A stretch of 64,000 bases of DNA from Cepaea nemoralis (taxonomy: Eukaryota > Mollusca > Gastropoda > Stylommatophora > Helicidae), in NCBI GenBank assembly GCA_014155875.1, contig JACEFZ010028320.1:353001-417000 (forward strand), in the 5' to 3' direction. Positions within the stretch are counted from its first letter, which is position 1; each line of letters begins with the position of its first letter. Shown here one piece after another: positions 43,538-55,370 of the stretch. Under the pieces are notes generated by a model. The model was not told where the DNA came from. It ran no database searches and was given only the letters and a program-made list of their open reading frames with translations. A program made the position numbers and the translations under genes.

Positions 43538-43715
43538 CTGCAATTTTGCAAACGACTGGTCCTCCACTATCGCCAGCACAAGAATCGACATAGCCTGCTT
43601 GAAGGTAGCCTGCACAAAACATTCGTGGTGAGATTTCTTGTTTTATACCCTTACTATGCAAGCGCTCGCACAGCCTCCTGTTTGATAATAGGCACTTCAC
43701 CAGCTATCAGAATAT
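43538..43715 (-). CDS. Trypsin-like serine protease, catalytic-Ser exon
   Basis: The exon is bounded by an acceptor (GTGTCTTTCCAG) at 43716 and a donor (GCAG/GTGCTA) at 43538, both phase 1. It encodes [10 protein letters not shown] and then, after a one-base frame change near 43690, [38 protein letters not shown] and [13 protein letters not shown] supplies the catalytic Ser. The Asp in VDSC corresponds to chymotrypsin 189 at the base of the S1 pocket, predicting cleavage after Arg/Lys. The frame change lies inside the conserved VPII-C segment and would abolish the protein if real. The next exon is 15 kb away at 28310-28473; the previous one is at 46238-46394. Confidence 0.88.
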
Positions 43716-44600
43716 CTGGAAAGACACTTGTGGTGTCGTCTGAATAGATAAAATAAAATTGTCTGTTATAATTTCGTGACATTAGAAATAATCTGATATT
43801 ACTCTCCGCGTTACGGTTATAGAGACAGGAAATAACATGGTTTGGATATCTTGTGAATATGAAGCCTAGGAAACTACCAGTTTGTGCTACAGCCAAGAAT
43901 TCGCAGGCTATAGAAATGGGGTGATAACAAGAATCAGATGGACAGATTGTATCAAAGGTCGCCATCAAGTAGTAGGTCCTGTTCAGAGCGTCCTTCCTTA
44001 CCACATCCGGCCGAAGAGATTCGCCATCCTTTGCAACGTCATCATGCATTTTAATGTCCAAGCATCTTCACTGCCACTTGTCCATCTTCATTCTGGTCAA
44101 TCCGAGTCTTGCCTTCTAGGAACAATGCCCACCAACAGTGTCCCTGTCAAGTCATTTGGAAGTTTAGTATAGCCAACGTATTTCAGCTTCCTAGACATAA
44201 TTCTAATTATGAGCTAGTTATCCTCTATGTTATTTTGTTGCTAGTATGTCAATATTTGTCTTTTTCTTGGTCCAGCGTTCCAAAAGATACCAGGAAATAT
44301 GATAACCTCAACACATTACAGACAACTCATTTTGCTCAAGATTGACAACTTCATTCGCCCTATAAACTTAATATCAAATGTGGATCAAATTTGAGCACAC
44401 ATGTCACGATAGATAAGTAGATGGATTATTTCATGTGAGTAAATATCATTTCTTCTATACTTTGTAACACCAGAGTGATATCAGTTGTGTGGTTTGGATA
44501 ATGATATTCTTCGTGATCACATTGGCCAGGATGTAAATTGAGGGATTGATGTAAATAGGAAGTAGTCACATTTTGAATATAAAAAAACATCGTTGCAATT
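43716..44600. other. Intron sequence with possible LINE 3' remnant
   Basis: Most of the 2.5-kb intron between the Asp and Ser exons. Minus-strand text at 44050-43880 (DDVAKDGESLRPDVVRKDAL) vaguely resembles the C-terminal end of RTE-type LINE ORFs, but is too decayed to call. The rest is AT-rich. Confidence 0.35.
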
Positions 44601-44604
44601 AGTT

Positions 44605-45000
44605 AGTTAGTTAGTCGCGGTTTCCAAATTCACGGCAACTGGTCGTCCCCATTATGCTTCGTTCCTGTGCCAGTGAATATCACATAAAATGCTCATTCAC
44701 TATCCAATGTGAAAAGTGAAAAAGACAGGAGTCTCGGGAAACCAACAGCCAACAGCCCGCCCATAATGCCCGCACATACTGCCGCGGCCAGAATGCCAAC
44801 ACATAAATCCTCCACGAAAAATACAGTTCATCGTCGATGGAATTGGCAGTCACCAGAAAGACTTCATTAACCAGGGCTTTTTCCCATATGACTCGGTCTC
44901 TTTCCGCAGGGCACGAACATAGCACCAACTTCGTAGCTCCAGCGATGACTCCCAGGAGTCGCCTGAAAAATGCACTCGTGAACCAAAACGGCAAACCAGT
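44605..45000 (-). mobile_element. Second copy of the 1400-2505 dispersed repeat
   Basis: The reverse complement aligns with 2250-2505 through GTGACTGCCAATTCCATC, GAGACTCCTGTCTTTT, GTGATATTCACTGG, CATAATGGGGACGACC and the terminal CTAACTAACTAA. The minus-strand ORFs here are incidental. Confidence 0.7.
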
Positions 45001-45109
45001 CAATTAAGCGACAGCCGGCCGCCATCGCTCCAAACATGCAGTTCACACTACAAACAACCGCAAACAGACGTAAAACCGTGTCAATTATTTCTGGAGGGCA
45101 CATTATTGG

Positions 45110-45720
45110 AGATAAGGGGAAGGGGTAGATCAAAGACACCATTTTATAACGACTTCTATATCCCCCAGTGGGACAAAAGCCCTCAACCAACGCCAAGCCC
45201 TCCGATCCCTAGCTATCCCATGCAGCTCTGTCTATGTCCTCCCCATATAATTGACTTCTGTTTCTATTTCTCTTCTCTGTGCTTTTAGGTTTTCCTCTGT
45301 TTCTTTTGTCCTGTGGATTCCAGACAAAGGCCTTTCTAGTGATACAATTCTCAGGTTTTCTCATTATGTGTCCTACCATCGCCAGTGTCTTTCCTTCACC
45401 TCTTGGTTCACTGGTATTCGCCTCATTCTCCCCATGAACTCCAAATTGGTGATTCAGTCATATCAATTTATTCCTTCTGTTTTGCGCAGCCCTCAATTAG
45501 TGAATGTTTGCAGTTTATTTGTAATCGTTTTCACTGTTCTCCATGCTTCTGATCATACAGTAGTACTGATTTCAAGTTAGAATTGAATATTCAAAGTTTG
45601 GTGCCAAGTTTTATTTCTTTTGATATCCACACATTTTCCTAGTGCCATAAAAGCTCGTCTAGTCTGGTGTATTCGTATTCTAATATCTTTATATTTTTCA
45701 CCCTCTTTGTCTGCATTGCT
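45110..45720 (-). pseudogene. LINE ORF2 C-terminal fragment, another family
   Basis: Minus-strand text in shifting frames: RIRIHQTRRAFMAL, AWRTVKTITNKLQTFTN, RTHNEKTENCITRKAF, WNPQDKRNRGKPKST and ALVEGFCPTGGYRSR at the end. This matches the RTE-type layout 'TKLRIFNSNVKSVLLYG.E.W...KLQTF.N.CLR ... WNPQGKRKRGRP.NTWRR ... GLCP'. Decayed. Confidence 0.65.
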
Positions 45721-45841
45721 TCCAAAATTGGTGTATGATTAAGTCTAGAAAGAAAAAAGTGAGGTTTTACCAAGGGATTATCATTTACTTGATTTATTTT
45801 CATTATCTTTGTATTTCCACCTATGAAGTTTTAGAGATAAT

Positions 45842-46036
45842 GAGTGGTCTGGAGGTATGGTGTCCGCCTTCGAGTGCTGGATGTCCCGGGTTCAAGCCCC
45901 GGTGAGGACCGGAATTTATTTAACGTGGACTTCTAGTAACAAAATTTCACTTGGTCTTCTGGGTAGCGAGATCGGACGCCCGTGTGTATTTTTGCCAGTG
46001 CTTATTGTTGTCTTCATAATTTCTAGATTTCCAGAT
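45842..46036 (+). mobile_element. tRNA-derived SINE or tRNA pseudogene
   Basis: GGTCTGGAGGTATGGTGTCC is followed by CCGGGTTCAAGCCCCGG, a perfect T-arm with a B box. The acceptor stem does not close well, and an unrelated 100-bp body follows, so a SINE is favoured over a functional tRNA. The family differs from the SINE at 41345. Confidence 0.5.
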
Positions 46037-46237
46037 TAATAAATTATGCATGCATGAATTACACAGAAGCGTACAAAAACATACAACAATGGAATAGAAT
46101 CAACTTGAAGCTTCAGCCAACCAAAGACAAGAAACAGTTGATGGTGACGATCGCTATCATCATCATCATTACCATCATCCTCACCACCATCATCATCATG
46201 TAATATGTAACATTAAATACAAAGTGAACATCCTTAC

Positions 46238-46394
46238 TTCCCCATCCTGATATCAAGCACATGGTATCCTCAACTAACGGCGTCCTAGAATCAGGTAGAC
46301 AGGCTGGTTGAACATAGGCTGTTGAACTTAATACCACGACCGTCGTTTGTAGGTTTAATCTTGATTAATGCAATATCATAATCATATTCTGCCT
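46238..46394 (-). CDS. Trypsin-like serine protease, catalytic-Asp exon
   Basis: Acceptor TTTTATTTTTCTAG at 46395 and donor GGAA/GTAAGG at 46238, both phase 1. It encodes EYDYDIALIKIKPTNDGRG, whose DIAL Asp is the chymotrypsin Asp102 of the catalytic triad. After a one-base frame change at about 46330 it reads VLSSTAYVQPACLPDSRTPL and EDTMCLISGWG. Spliced directly to 43538-43715, the GWG loop would be shorter than in typical trypsins, so a small extra exon may exist in the 2.5-kb intron. The exon with the catalytic His was not found to the right; it may be separated by the long transposon-filled stretch or lie outside the window. Confidence 0.85.
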
Positions 46395-46489
46395 CTAGAA
46401 AAATAAAATACACATTAATTTGCAGCAAACAGACCACTTAAAGTTATCTCAAGGTAGATAATGTCATGAGCCTATGAACTGATAGATGG

Positions 46490-46492
<3 letters not shown>

Positions 46493-46586
<94 letters not shown>
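46493..46586. repeat. (CA)n(TA)n(CA)n microsatellite
   Basis: About 20 CA, then about 18 TA, then a few CA units. Confidence 0.95.
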
Positions 46587-46599
46587 TACTAGATCATGG

Positions 46600-47010
46600 C
46601 ATAATGATGTGTATCAGCTATCACTATATTGTTGTACGCATGTGAAACATGAACACTAAGCCAGCTGATAGTAGAAATGCGGTTTCGGAAGAAAATGCAA
46701 AGCTTACCCACACCGGACATAGAAACAAATGTGGAAGTCCTTCAAGAAACAGACGGAAACCGTAACCTGATTAGCGAAATTATATGTCGATGTTTGTACA
46801 TGCTTTAAGGAGAAATACGCTTGAAACATTTAGCTATGTGGAGCAAATCTAATGGAACAAGAGCAAACTGAAGACAAAACGTTAAATATATGGATTTCTT
46901 GGTATAATGACATAATATGGACAAGGGCACTGGCTTAATCCACGACTCTTGTAATCGTGTGGTGTGGTGACTCATGACCGCCCACGTTTATATGTATGAC
47001 GCATGGTGTT
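46600..47010 (+). pseudogene. LINE family A tail, old copy
   Basis: Recognisable as LLYACET, EMRFRKKMQSLPTPD, EVLQETDGNRNLI and then DSCNRVVW near the end. Much more diverged than the other family A tails and without a clean TGGA tail. Confidence 0.6.
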
Positions 47011-47164
47011 GATGACCTCTCCCTGAGCTAAATACAGATCTTACTAGGCAAATGGCTACATGATCATCACTTTACACAGCACATTGTGCGAGGTTATGAA
47101 TAAGGCGGTCGCGGGAAAATTGAAAAAGCACATGGAAAGATGCAGACTGTCCCAAACAGGACTG

Positions 47165-47600
47165 GACAGTTATCATCTCATCTCATCTCATCATGTTCCC
47201 CTTGTACCTTGCGGTGTCGAGGTGAAGAATAAACAGCGGGAGAGTGCCGCTTATGGGCTTCATGTATCGATATTCCCATGGACTGTTATTCACTGCGTCC
47301 ATCGTTTACGTGGTAGACCTCTTCCTCTGCTTCCATCTGGTCTGTGCATCATTGCTTGTTCTGGTATACTGTTAGTTGGTAACTACTTGCATGTCCAAAC
47401 CATTTGACTTGCTGCCTTCTAATAAAATCAAGTGCTGCTTTACCCCGACTTTAGTCCTGATTTCTTCATTTCTGATCTTATCTCTTCTTCATACGTTGTG
47501 TATTCTTCTCAGGAATCTCATTTCTGTTGTTGTGATTTTTCTTTTCTCTTTTATTCTGTCATTGTCCAGGTTTGGCATTAGTTACATAGAGTTGGTAGGA
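47165..47600 (-). pseudogene. LINE family B ORF2 C-terminus and (ATGAG)n tail
   Basis: Minus strand: EMRFLRRIHNV, RRDKIRNEEIRTKVGVKQ and SKSNGLDMQVVT, the usual '.EMR.LRRI.G..RRD.IRN.EIR..L.V' block of CR1/RTE-like LINEs. A non-coding 3' end follows, identical in layout to those at 6722 and 17560, with repeated CTCAT at 47172-47190. Confidence 0.7.
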
Positions 47601-48599
47601 ATATTGTGTTGTTAAGTGCTTTCTTAGTTGTTATTGATACATGTTTGTTCTTTAGTATTGGTGCCATTTGTCCAAAGAGTTGGTTTGCCTTAGTGCATCT
47701 ATTTTCGATCTCGTTATGCACACAAAACTGACACTTGGAAAATGCGATAGCTCTGGCTTATGACGTATCTCAAACGATTTCAGAGTAAGTATGAAACGTG
47801 GTTTATATCTTGTTATGTTTTCTTGTGTTTAATTGCCTATTGAAAGCTTGTCGCAGCAACGTCCATATGATCCTGAAAGAGAAACGTTTTGTCAGATATT
47901 ATTCCGCGCCAAACATAACCTCTCTCCTCTGCTGCCTTGCAGGTTGTCGTTTTAGACAAAAGCTAGAGGTGTCAAACATATTTGCGGAAGGTAAGGGGGA
48001 ACCATAGCCGTATTTTCCCAAGATAATCATGCTTCGGGACACAGTTGATAAAGTTAACGACGTTAACAGGGATTTCAGAGGACTATCTACAAGTGAAACC
48101 CGATTGCCATCATGCGACTGTATGCACATTCAATGTTTAGAATGAATTAAATATTGGTACATGGGATGCCAGAACATTTAGTCACAACGGAAAGTTAGAA
48201 AACATCAAGGACATAGAAAGAATGGAAATACATATATTATGTATTAGTGAAATGCGATGATAAGGTGCTGGGGGAAATATTTAGATAAATACATAATTAA
48301 TTACTCGGGAGAGAAGGACTAAAAAGGGGGTGTTTGCATAATTTTGGAACAGCTGAGTGCTAGGACAATTAAAAGATTATGGACAATCTCGGATAGACTG
48401 CTTTTAATGGCAAAGCTCTGGATATTGACATAATACAAACATATGCGACAACAGCAAACATTACAGTGGAGGATATTGATATATGTTAAAACGAATTAGA
48501 TAGACGTGGACCATTGTACAATGAGAGTGATACTCGGGGATTTCAATGCCAAGTAGGCAACGAAAAGGTGAGTGACATGAATGGTGGCTATAACTAGAT

Positions 48600-48958
48600 C
48601 AGTGGTTCTCAACTGGTGGGGAATTCCCCCCAGGGAGGCAATTTAGGGTTTCCAGTGTGGAGGGGAATTATGATTATTTTAAGACCGCGTTAATACAAGA
48701 ACCGATTACTTGATATTGATTTTTCCTTCCATCCTTTACGGTTCTGTACTTCTCGCCCTTCTGAAATTCGTTTTATAACATAAGTAGGCGCGCAAATCAC
48801 AGTTCTATGTAGACATCTAGACTTGTCCTAGTGTGTGTTATTAAATTTAGCTGATGGGGGGATTTGTAGGGAGGAAATACGAAGGAGGAGGACGGTGGAA
48901 TGACATTCTGCACATATGGTGAAGAGTTGTATGGGCCAAAAAATGTTGAGAACCACTG
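48600..48958. mobile_element. Non-autonomous hAT element (MITE), copy 2
   Basis: Inverted termini CAGTGGTTCTCAAC (48600) and GTTGAGAACCACTG (48945-48958). Target duplication AACTAGAT/ACCTAGAT (48592-48599 and 48959-48966, one mismatch). 359 bp, with the same interior as 25523-25903 and better-preserved left end. Confidence 0.92.
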
Positions 48959-49201
48959 ACCTAGATGATAGGAATGAGAGGAGTGACATATTAATAGCAT
49001 GGACATAATACCATGACATGATAATATGTAAAACCTGGTTCAAACACCATTATATACGTGGAAAGGTTTTCAGATAATATTCGCAATTGACTACATAATG
49101 ATTCTGAAGAGATTCAGAAGTTTAGTGAAAGCAAAAAGTAGATCAGGAGCTGATGGACATATCCACCATGTGCCGGTTACAGCATAGATGATATTAAGAC
49201 T

Positions 49202-49625
49202 TACCATCCATTCATCATGTGCCATGCCGGTAAGCGTGGGCGGTCATGTACTGCCATCTCACTCGATCACCAGAGTCGTGGATAAGCTCCGTGTTCCTGT
49301 CTCGACCATGCCATGTGGCCAAGCTATCCAGGTATTTACTTGTCGGTCTTCCCCTTAGTCTCTTACCTTCGATCTTGCCAGTCTTCACCAAGTTCTCCAA
49401 GTCATTTCTTCTCATAACATGCCCACAAAATTTTGACTGTCTACGTCTAATGACTCTAATCAGTTTACGATCTTCATTTGTTTCTTGAAGGACTTGTTCA
49501 TTGGTTTTTCTGTCTGCCCATGGTATTCTTTGCATGTTCCTCAGAAACCACATTTCCACAGCCATCAGCTGTTTTTCAGCTTGACTGCTTATTGTCCACG
49601 CTTCACATCCACACACAAGTATAGG
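49202..49625 (-). mobile_element. LINE family A tail, least decayed copy
   Basis: Open for 133 codons on the minus strand from CEAWTISSQAEKQLMAVEMW through RIPWADRKTNEQVLQETNED and KYLDSLATWHGRDRN to the natural C-terminus AYRHGT and stop (49215-49616). TTAAGACT flanks it (49194-49201 and 49626-49633). It has no internal stop, so it is likely the youngest copy here and useful as a family reference. Confidence 0.9.
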
Positions 49626-50304
49626 TTAAGACTACAACTATAAGGAAGACCCCAATGAATGTCAAGGTAGATTTTGCATTACTTAAAACAGACACAGACG
49701 TTAGAGAAAGGTACAATGTTACTGTAAAGAGATAATACAGACTATTGATGAACAATAGGGCATATTGCGGGAATCAATCCAACAGACATAAAGAGAAAAA
49801 AAAGTCTTCCTAAACAATACACTTGTACAATGAAATGGATGACAGATGAAATTTTGCAGTTAAAAGATGGAAAAAAAAACAAGATAAAGAAGAAACAATA
49901 GAATGCATAACAAATAGTAAACAAGTTCAAAGGTGCTAAAGAAGTCTGGTTGAATCAGCAATGCCTGGAAACTGCGACACACTATGTAAATGACTCATAT
50001 TCAATGTCTCAACAAACAAATACTTTAACAGGAAGGAACACGCGAAAGACCGAAGTATGGTGCAATATTAAGGGGACAAGAATATATTGTCAATAGATAG
50101 ACGGAATATCGGGAAGAACTTATGATGATAGGAGACTGGATGTAAATATTCCAAACAATGGCGAAGGTCCACCAATACATGCAGCGGAAGTTGAAGATGC
50201 ACTACATAGCATGAAGAGCGGACAATCATCCGTCCCAGATAATATTACATGAGATGAAATTGAGGCTCTAGGAAATTTTTGAATGGAAATATTGACAACA
50301 TGTC

Positions 50305-52232
50305 TGTGAGGTTTTTTTGTGGGTTTATAGAGAATTACAGAAGTTCCAATGAGTGAAGTTCTATAAAGTATATCTCTCTATAAAAGATACAGGTTAGTAA
50401 CAGCAAGTGTTGTCTAGAGGTATTGATATTTATTCTCGCATAACCCTTGTAGAGAAACCATTCAGAATTTTGGCTCATCGAGTACCCCCACTGTGAGAAA
50501 TTAGACCTAAGTTAAGTTCTACACAGAATTATTTATAGATGATTTCTCTTCTAGGCCATATATATATAGAGAGATCTTGGCAGTTAGCCACAGTAACCAA
50601 TGAAAGCAGTTCTCTCATCTTCCAGCTGACTGTGCTCTGATCGCCAACCTCATTTTTGATCTCATTACTTATTTCAAGTGACACAAGACACTTGGACAAA
50701 TGATCACATTGACAATTGTACCATTGTAGTGAACATAAACAACAACAACTGTATTTACACTGGTTGAACAAGACATCAACATGAGAAGATCTTGACAACA
50801 GTTGGACAAACATTCACAAAGGAATGATCACACCAACAGATTAGACAAGTCATACATCATGGAAGATACTTGACAACAACCACACAGAACTTCCACAATA
50901 TCTGTAACAAGCTTTATTAATGACCCATGTGTCAAGTGAAGACTCAGGCTTCATATTGTCAACATTCACATTTCAAAATATTAGTTTATATGTAATCTCA
51001 TTGACATAATTATGAGCCTAAATACAACACCCAATCCCCACAGAAACATTAATCTAAATAAACCCTCCTCCTTCACATCTCTACACCATAGGTTATCCTA
51101 CACCACAACACTTTAATCATGCTATCACTTTTCCAACCGTCAAATGAGGAAAACACATGATAAACCTATAGCCGGGCACAAGTATAGGGAGACACTGCTA
51201 TACTGATCCGTGTACCGTCTTTTAGCACCAATGAAGGTGTTGGGAATGTCTCAGGTTTCAGCTTTCCCCATAATGTTTTTCCAGTTTAGGCTATTCCCTA
51301 CTTTGACTAGTCCGAAGCAAGTGACAAACATGTCCTTCCGAAGGGTGAGTAGACTGTTCGCAAAGTTGATAATTTGGGATTAGTTTTACTTTTCAGTAGA
51401 TGAAGATCTAAAAACTATTATGTCCCATCATTCTTCTCTGCCAGTCTATCTCCCACAAAAAGTTCTGATGTAACTGAATCACCACACCTAATTATCACTA
51501 ATCCATTTTGAGAATGTGCTCTATTTATTAACTTCTGCTCCTTTAGCTTTCAGCCAATATTAATAATAAGCTGTGATATAGTCTGCTCCAAGTGCACCTT
51601 TAATGTCCACTCTTAGCCAGTAGTGACATGCTGAAAACCAGGTAATCTCTCCTCTTAAGGTTTCTTCTTGAATTTATCTTGAAGATATAGCCTGGGGCTT
51701 TTACAAAATTGGAGAGTATCCCTGTTTTAGGCTTCTCATCAAAGACTATTTCTTCAGTGCCAACTGTATAGGCCAGAATTAGTGGATTCAGGCTGAACAT
51801 TTGCAACCTGTTGTTCATGTGGTACTTTTTGGAGTTTGACTTTTCAGCTGGAGTTGAAGACTAGACCTCAGGACTTCCCTGGAGTTGTCCTGGTCATTGG
51901 AAGGCCTCCCCCATCTTCCTCATTCTCTGAAGTGCAGATGACCACATCTTAAAGAATGCTTTTGGGCAAGTTTTACCACTGCATCTTGAACATGTCTTTA
52001 CTGGTTGGAATCAATGCTTCGACTGGCGGGCTAATTATGTATTAAGGAGCGTTACCAGCCCAAGGGTTACCCAATCAAATTGAGTCCCCACCATTCATCT
52101 TCCTTCCCCTAAACTAGAATCTTCGATTCTATTTTTAGTTAGGGTATCAAGACGGCTTACTGTGGTTAACTACTAAGTATTGAGAAATGTAAATGGACTG
52201 GGGATGCGAACGTCTGAAGACATCATGCTACA
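50305..52232 (-). repeat. LTR (left copy)
   Basis: 1928 bp. It differs from the right copy by scattered single substitutions and small indels, for example an extra AG in the GAGAGA near 50570. Confidence 0.93.
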
Positions 52233-55200
52233 TAGCCTCCCCATAAAAACTGTCATTGATAAAATGACTGATAGGTCAGGCGTTCACAGTTCCCAGATCC
52301 TTTAAGTGGTGTCATCATTTACTCCTATCTCCCATTACTCCAACAAGAGCTGTCCATATGGAACCAATTGACTGTTCTTTTATTCTTTTAAAGAAAAATC
52401 TGCTCCAATATTCATCAGTCATGAATTTGGTGGCATCTGCAAAGACCATGAAGTTAGTCCTTGCATGAAGTTCCATTTAGTCACTGGAAGTATGAAGATT
52501 TATGACCACACTTATCAGTAAACTGCTCTCCAACTCATTTCTGACAATGCTCCACAGTCAATCTTCATTCTATTTTTCCTGTCCATGATGAATGATCTCT
52601 CAGAGTCACACACTTTCAAAGCATGAGTAGACCATTGAGATTCATTATGAGAAGTAATGGCTTTGCAATTAAACCAACTTCTAGATGAAGTTTTAAGAGA
52701 ATGGTTGCATTCCATGTGTCTCTCAACTTTTCATCTTTATCAGAACTTCATTCTTCCCTTCGCCACAGGAGAATGATAATCCTGTGAGAGTGTATTTGAA
52801 CTGAACAACTTTCTCCAACAGTAATCTTGGCATTTGGAACTGGGTTAAAATTTTTGATCATCACCGGAGCAAAGACAATCACTTCCGGGTGAACTGTATA
52901 GCAGCCGCTGCAGAACTTAAGACTAAAATCTACTAGTGCAGATTTGGTTAGCGTTGGACACAGGGTCTACCTTTCCAATAAGCCTCTTGTGTTTGCAGAT
53001 AGTAGCAATTTCCCATTATATTTCCTTGACTTATTTCTGTAGTCTTACCATAGATTTAGAGGTGCACTTATTGGCTGAGATTTCCTCATTCCGTTAGGCC
53101 TCTAATTTGATTTGTTGTGAGAAGTGACAGCATTTTCTCTCCTTAGTTGCTCTATTTTCTAACGTAGCAACTGAATTTGTAGATGCAGCCAGACTGTGAC
53201 ATCTACTACTACTAATATAGAATTTCAGGTGTAGTTTCCAACTAGTTGTCTTCAGCCATGCTTTAGCGAAGTGCTTTTGAGTGGCTGGAGTATCCGTTCT
53301 TTCTCTCCCACATGAGCAAAACGTTTACTTTGGCGAATATAAGGCGTTTCCCCTCAGCATTTGAGAAGTCCGTCATTATCACAGCCACCTTTGAAGGGGT
53401 GTGATTATGTGGGTATAACTTCTTAGATCCCAATATTGACTGGAATTTTTTGAAGCAATTTTACTGACTTTGAGGATAGGACTGGCCAGGTCTTGTGTTA
53501 TACCTCGCATCTCAGTAATAATATAAGATTCCACTGCGGAATGCATGGTTCTTATTATGTAAAGAGTCGACTGCTGAATTGCAGGGATCTTTACCTTGAA
53601 AGTAGTCAGCTGTTTAAGAACAGTGATCTTTCGTTGTGTATAGAGTGTCAACTGCTGGAGTTGCAGTGATCTCTACCATATAAGAGTTAACTGTTTAAGA
53701 ACAGTAATCCTTATTAGTCCATTCCATCACAGACTTTGCTCTTGTCTAGAACCTGAGCTACATTCCTACCATTTTCCAGGCAGAAAGGTCTTCCCAATTG
53801 AGGATGAAAAAGGAGAAGGACATCAGTTGTATTCAACTTTGTCCGTCCTTTAATTCTCCACCTTTTCAGGCAGAAATGCTTTCTCAACTGAGGATGAATT
53901 GACGTCAGACGTCGGAGACGGATCCTGTTTTATCTCTTCATGAAATTTTTCAGGTTGTCCACGTTATGCTCCTAGTCGTATGATACGCCAATGACATCAG
54001 GTTGGTTATCCATCGTTTCCCAGACACATACTTTGCGTACGCTCTCCACTGCCATATGAATGGCCAGGGGTCCAGTTATTTTGATGGCCTTCCTGGAGAT
54101 TCAATGAGTTCACTCCTGGTGACGTGGATCCTAGTACACCAGAGATCACACCATCGAACAATAGACTAATGTCTTATAGACACCAGACTGTGGTCGGGTC
54201 ATGAGTGACTGACCATGACATCAGGTAGAATCTTCCCTTAATCTCGTCCATCACGTATCAAGTACGCTTAAGAATACCACTACCTCAGGAATGGCAAGTG
54301 ACTGAGTTGATAAGGATGTTTCTCCTGGAGATTCAATCGTGCTTACCTTCTCCGCAACGTGATCAAGGTCACTGACAAGGTCACACACTGAAGAATAAAC
54401 CCAACGTCGAATTGACACTGGACATTAGCCGGTACGAATACTGACTATACTGAGAGAGATTGCCAGTGAGGTGTCTTAATGGTTGCCCAAGTTTTCCATC
54501 AGGGTTCACACTCTCTGCTCTCAGTGTTGCCAACATGTTATGGGGACTGAGGAATTAAGTACCCACTATATGATGTGATGCAGTGATATTAAAATGTAAA
54601 TACACTAATTCCCCTTTCTCCCATGCTAGCCAATAAGTTAGAAAATGGAGTAGACCCCCTATTAATTCCCTGGATCAAGTGTCTTAATTTATCTCAAGAA
54701 AAATCAAATTTATCCTGAAATTAGCTGTCTATGTTATTTAAAAATAATTTGTGTCTTCTGGTTCTCAGGTACCTTTATCTGATACTCATAGTGAACAACA
54801 GCATGCACAAAATTAAACAACAATATTGACAGTCCATTACATCAGCCCATTCAGAAACCTAACATTATCATGGGTATAGCAAACATGTTGACCCATAAGA
54901 TAATTAACATTTTTGTTCAACTACATTGTACAATGTGACATTTGTGAACAGTGATACATGCAATATTACCACCATTGATGAAACAACCACCACCCGAGAT
55001 TTACTTGTGGGTTTAAACATCTGGACCTTTTGTCCACATTTATGTGACGAGATCCATTAACCACATCATAAAACTCTAAGCAATAGGTTTAATTTTGCGA
55101 GAGGTTACTCCCTGATTCTAATACAAGCATAGATATCCTCCACAGGAGTCCCAGACAAGGTATACCCATAGTTTACATCCCGAGTCATCAGACCTCGTTA

Positions 55201-55370
55201 TGTGAATCCCATAAAAGGTATTCCCAGGGTTCAATTAGTGCATAGAGCACTCAATATGTGATTACCTTGAGGGTGTTCCCAGGGTTCTAATTGCCTATAT
55301 TAGTCCACAATATGTGATCCCCTTTAGCAGGTTATTCCCGGGGTTCAATCGCGGATACGGGCCCACAACA
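52233..55370 (-). other. Interior of the LTR element, non-coding or degenerate
   Basis: Only short minus-strand ORFs. One, at 52515-52715, contains VCDSERSFIMDRKN, faintly like the aspartic protease active site of BEL/Pao elements (DSGSERSFI), but it lacks the Gly of DSG. I treat the interior as decayed. Plus-strand frames show no domain. Confidence 0.45.
55195..55370. repeat. ~58-bp tandem repeat next to the LTR
   Basis: Three units, marked by TATGTGAATCCC, TATGTGATTACC and TATGTGATCCCC at about 57-bp spacing, each with a TTCCCAGGGTTC core. The last runs into the LTR start (ACATGTGAGG). Confidence 0.75.

Noticed and set aside
44680..45196. Two overlapping minus-strand ORFs of about 108 codons, first considered as the missing protease exon
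   Set aside because: The sequence aligns as DNA with the dispersed repeat at 2250-2505. No TAAHC or GGSLI motif is present.
45842..45915. Functional tRNA gene
   Set aside because: The T-arm is good but the acceptor stem does not pair and no anticodon arm folds convincingly; a SINE head is more likely.
52515..52715. Retropepsin of a BEL/Pao element
   Set aside because: Only a weak VCDSERSF resemblance and no conserved Gly after Asp; not enough to annotate as a gene.
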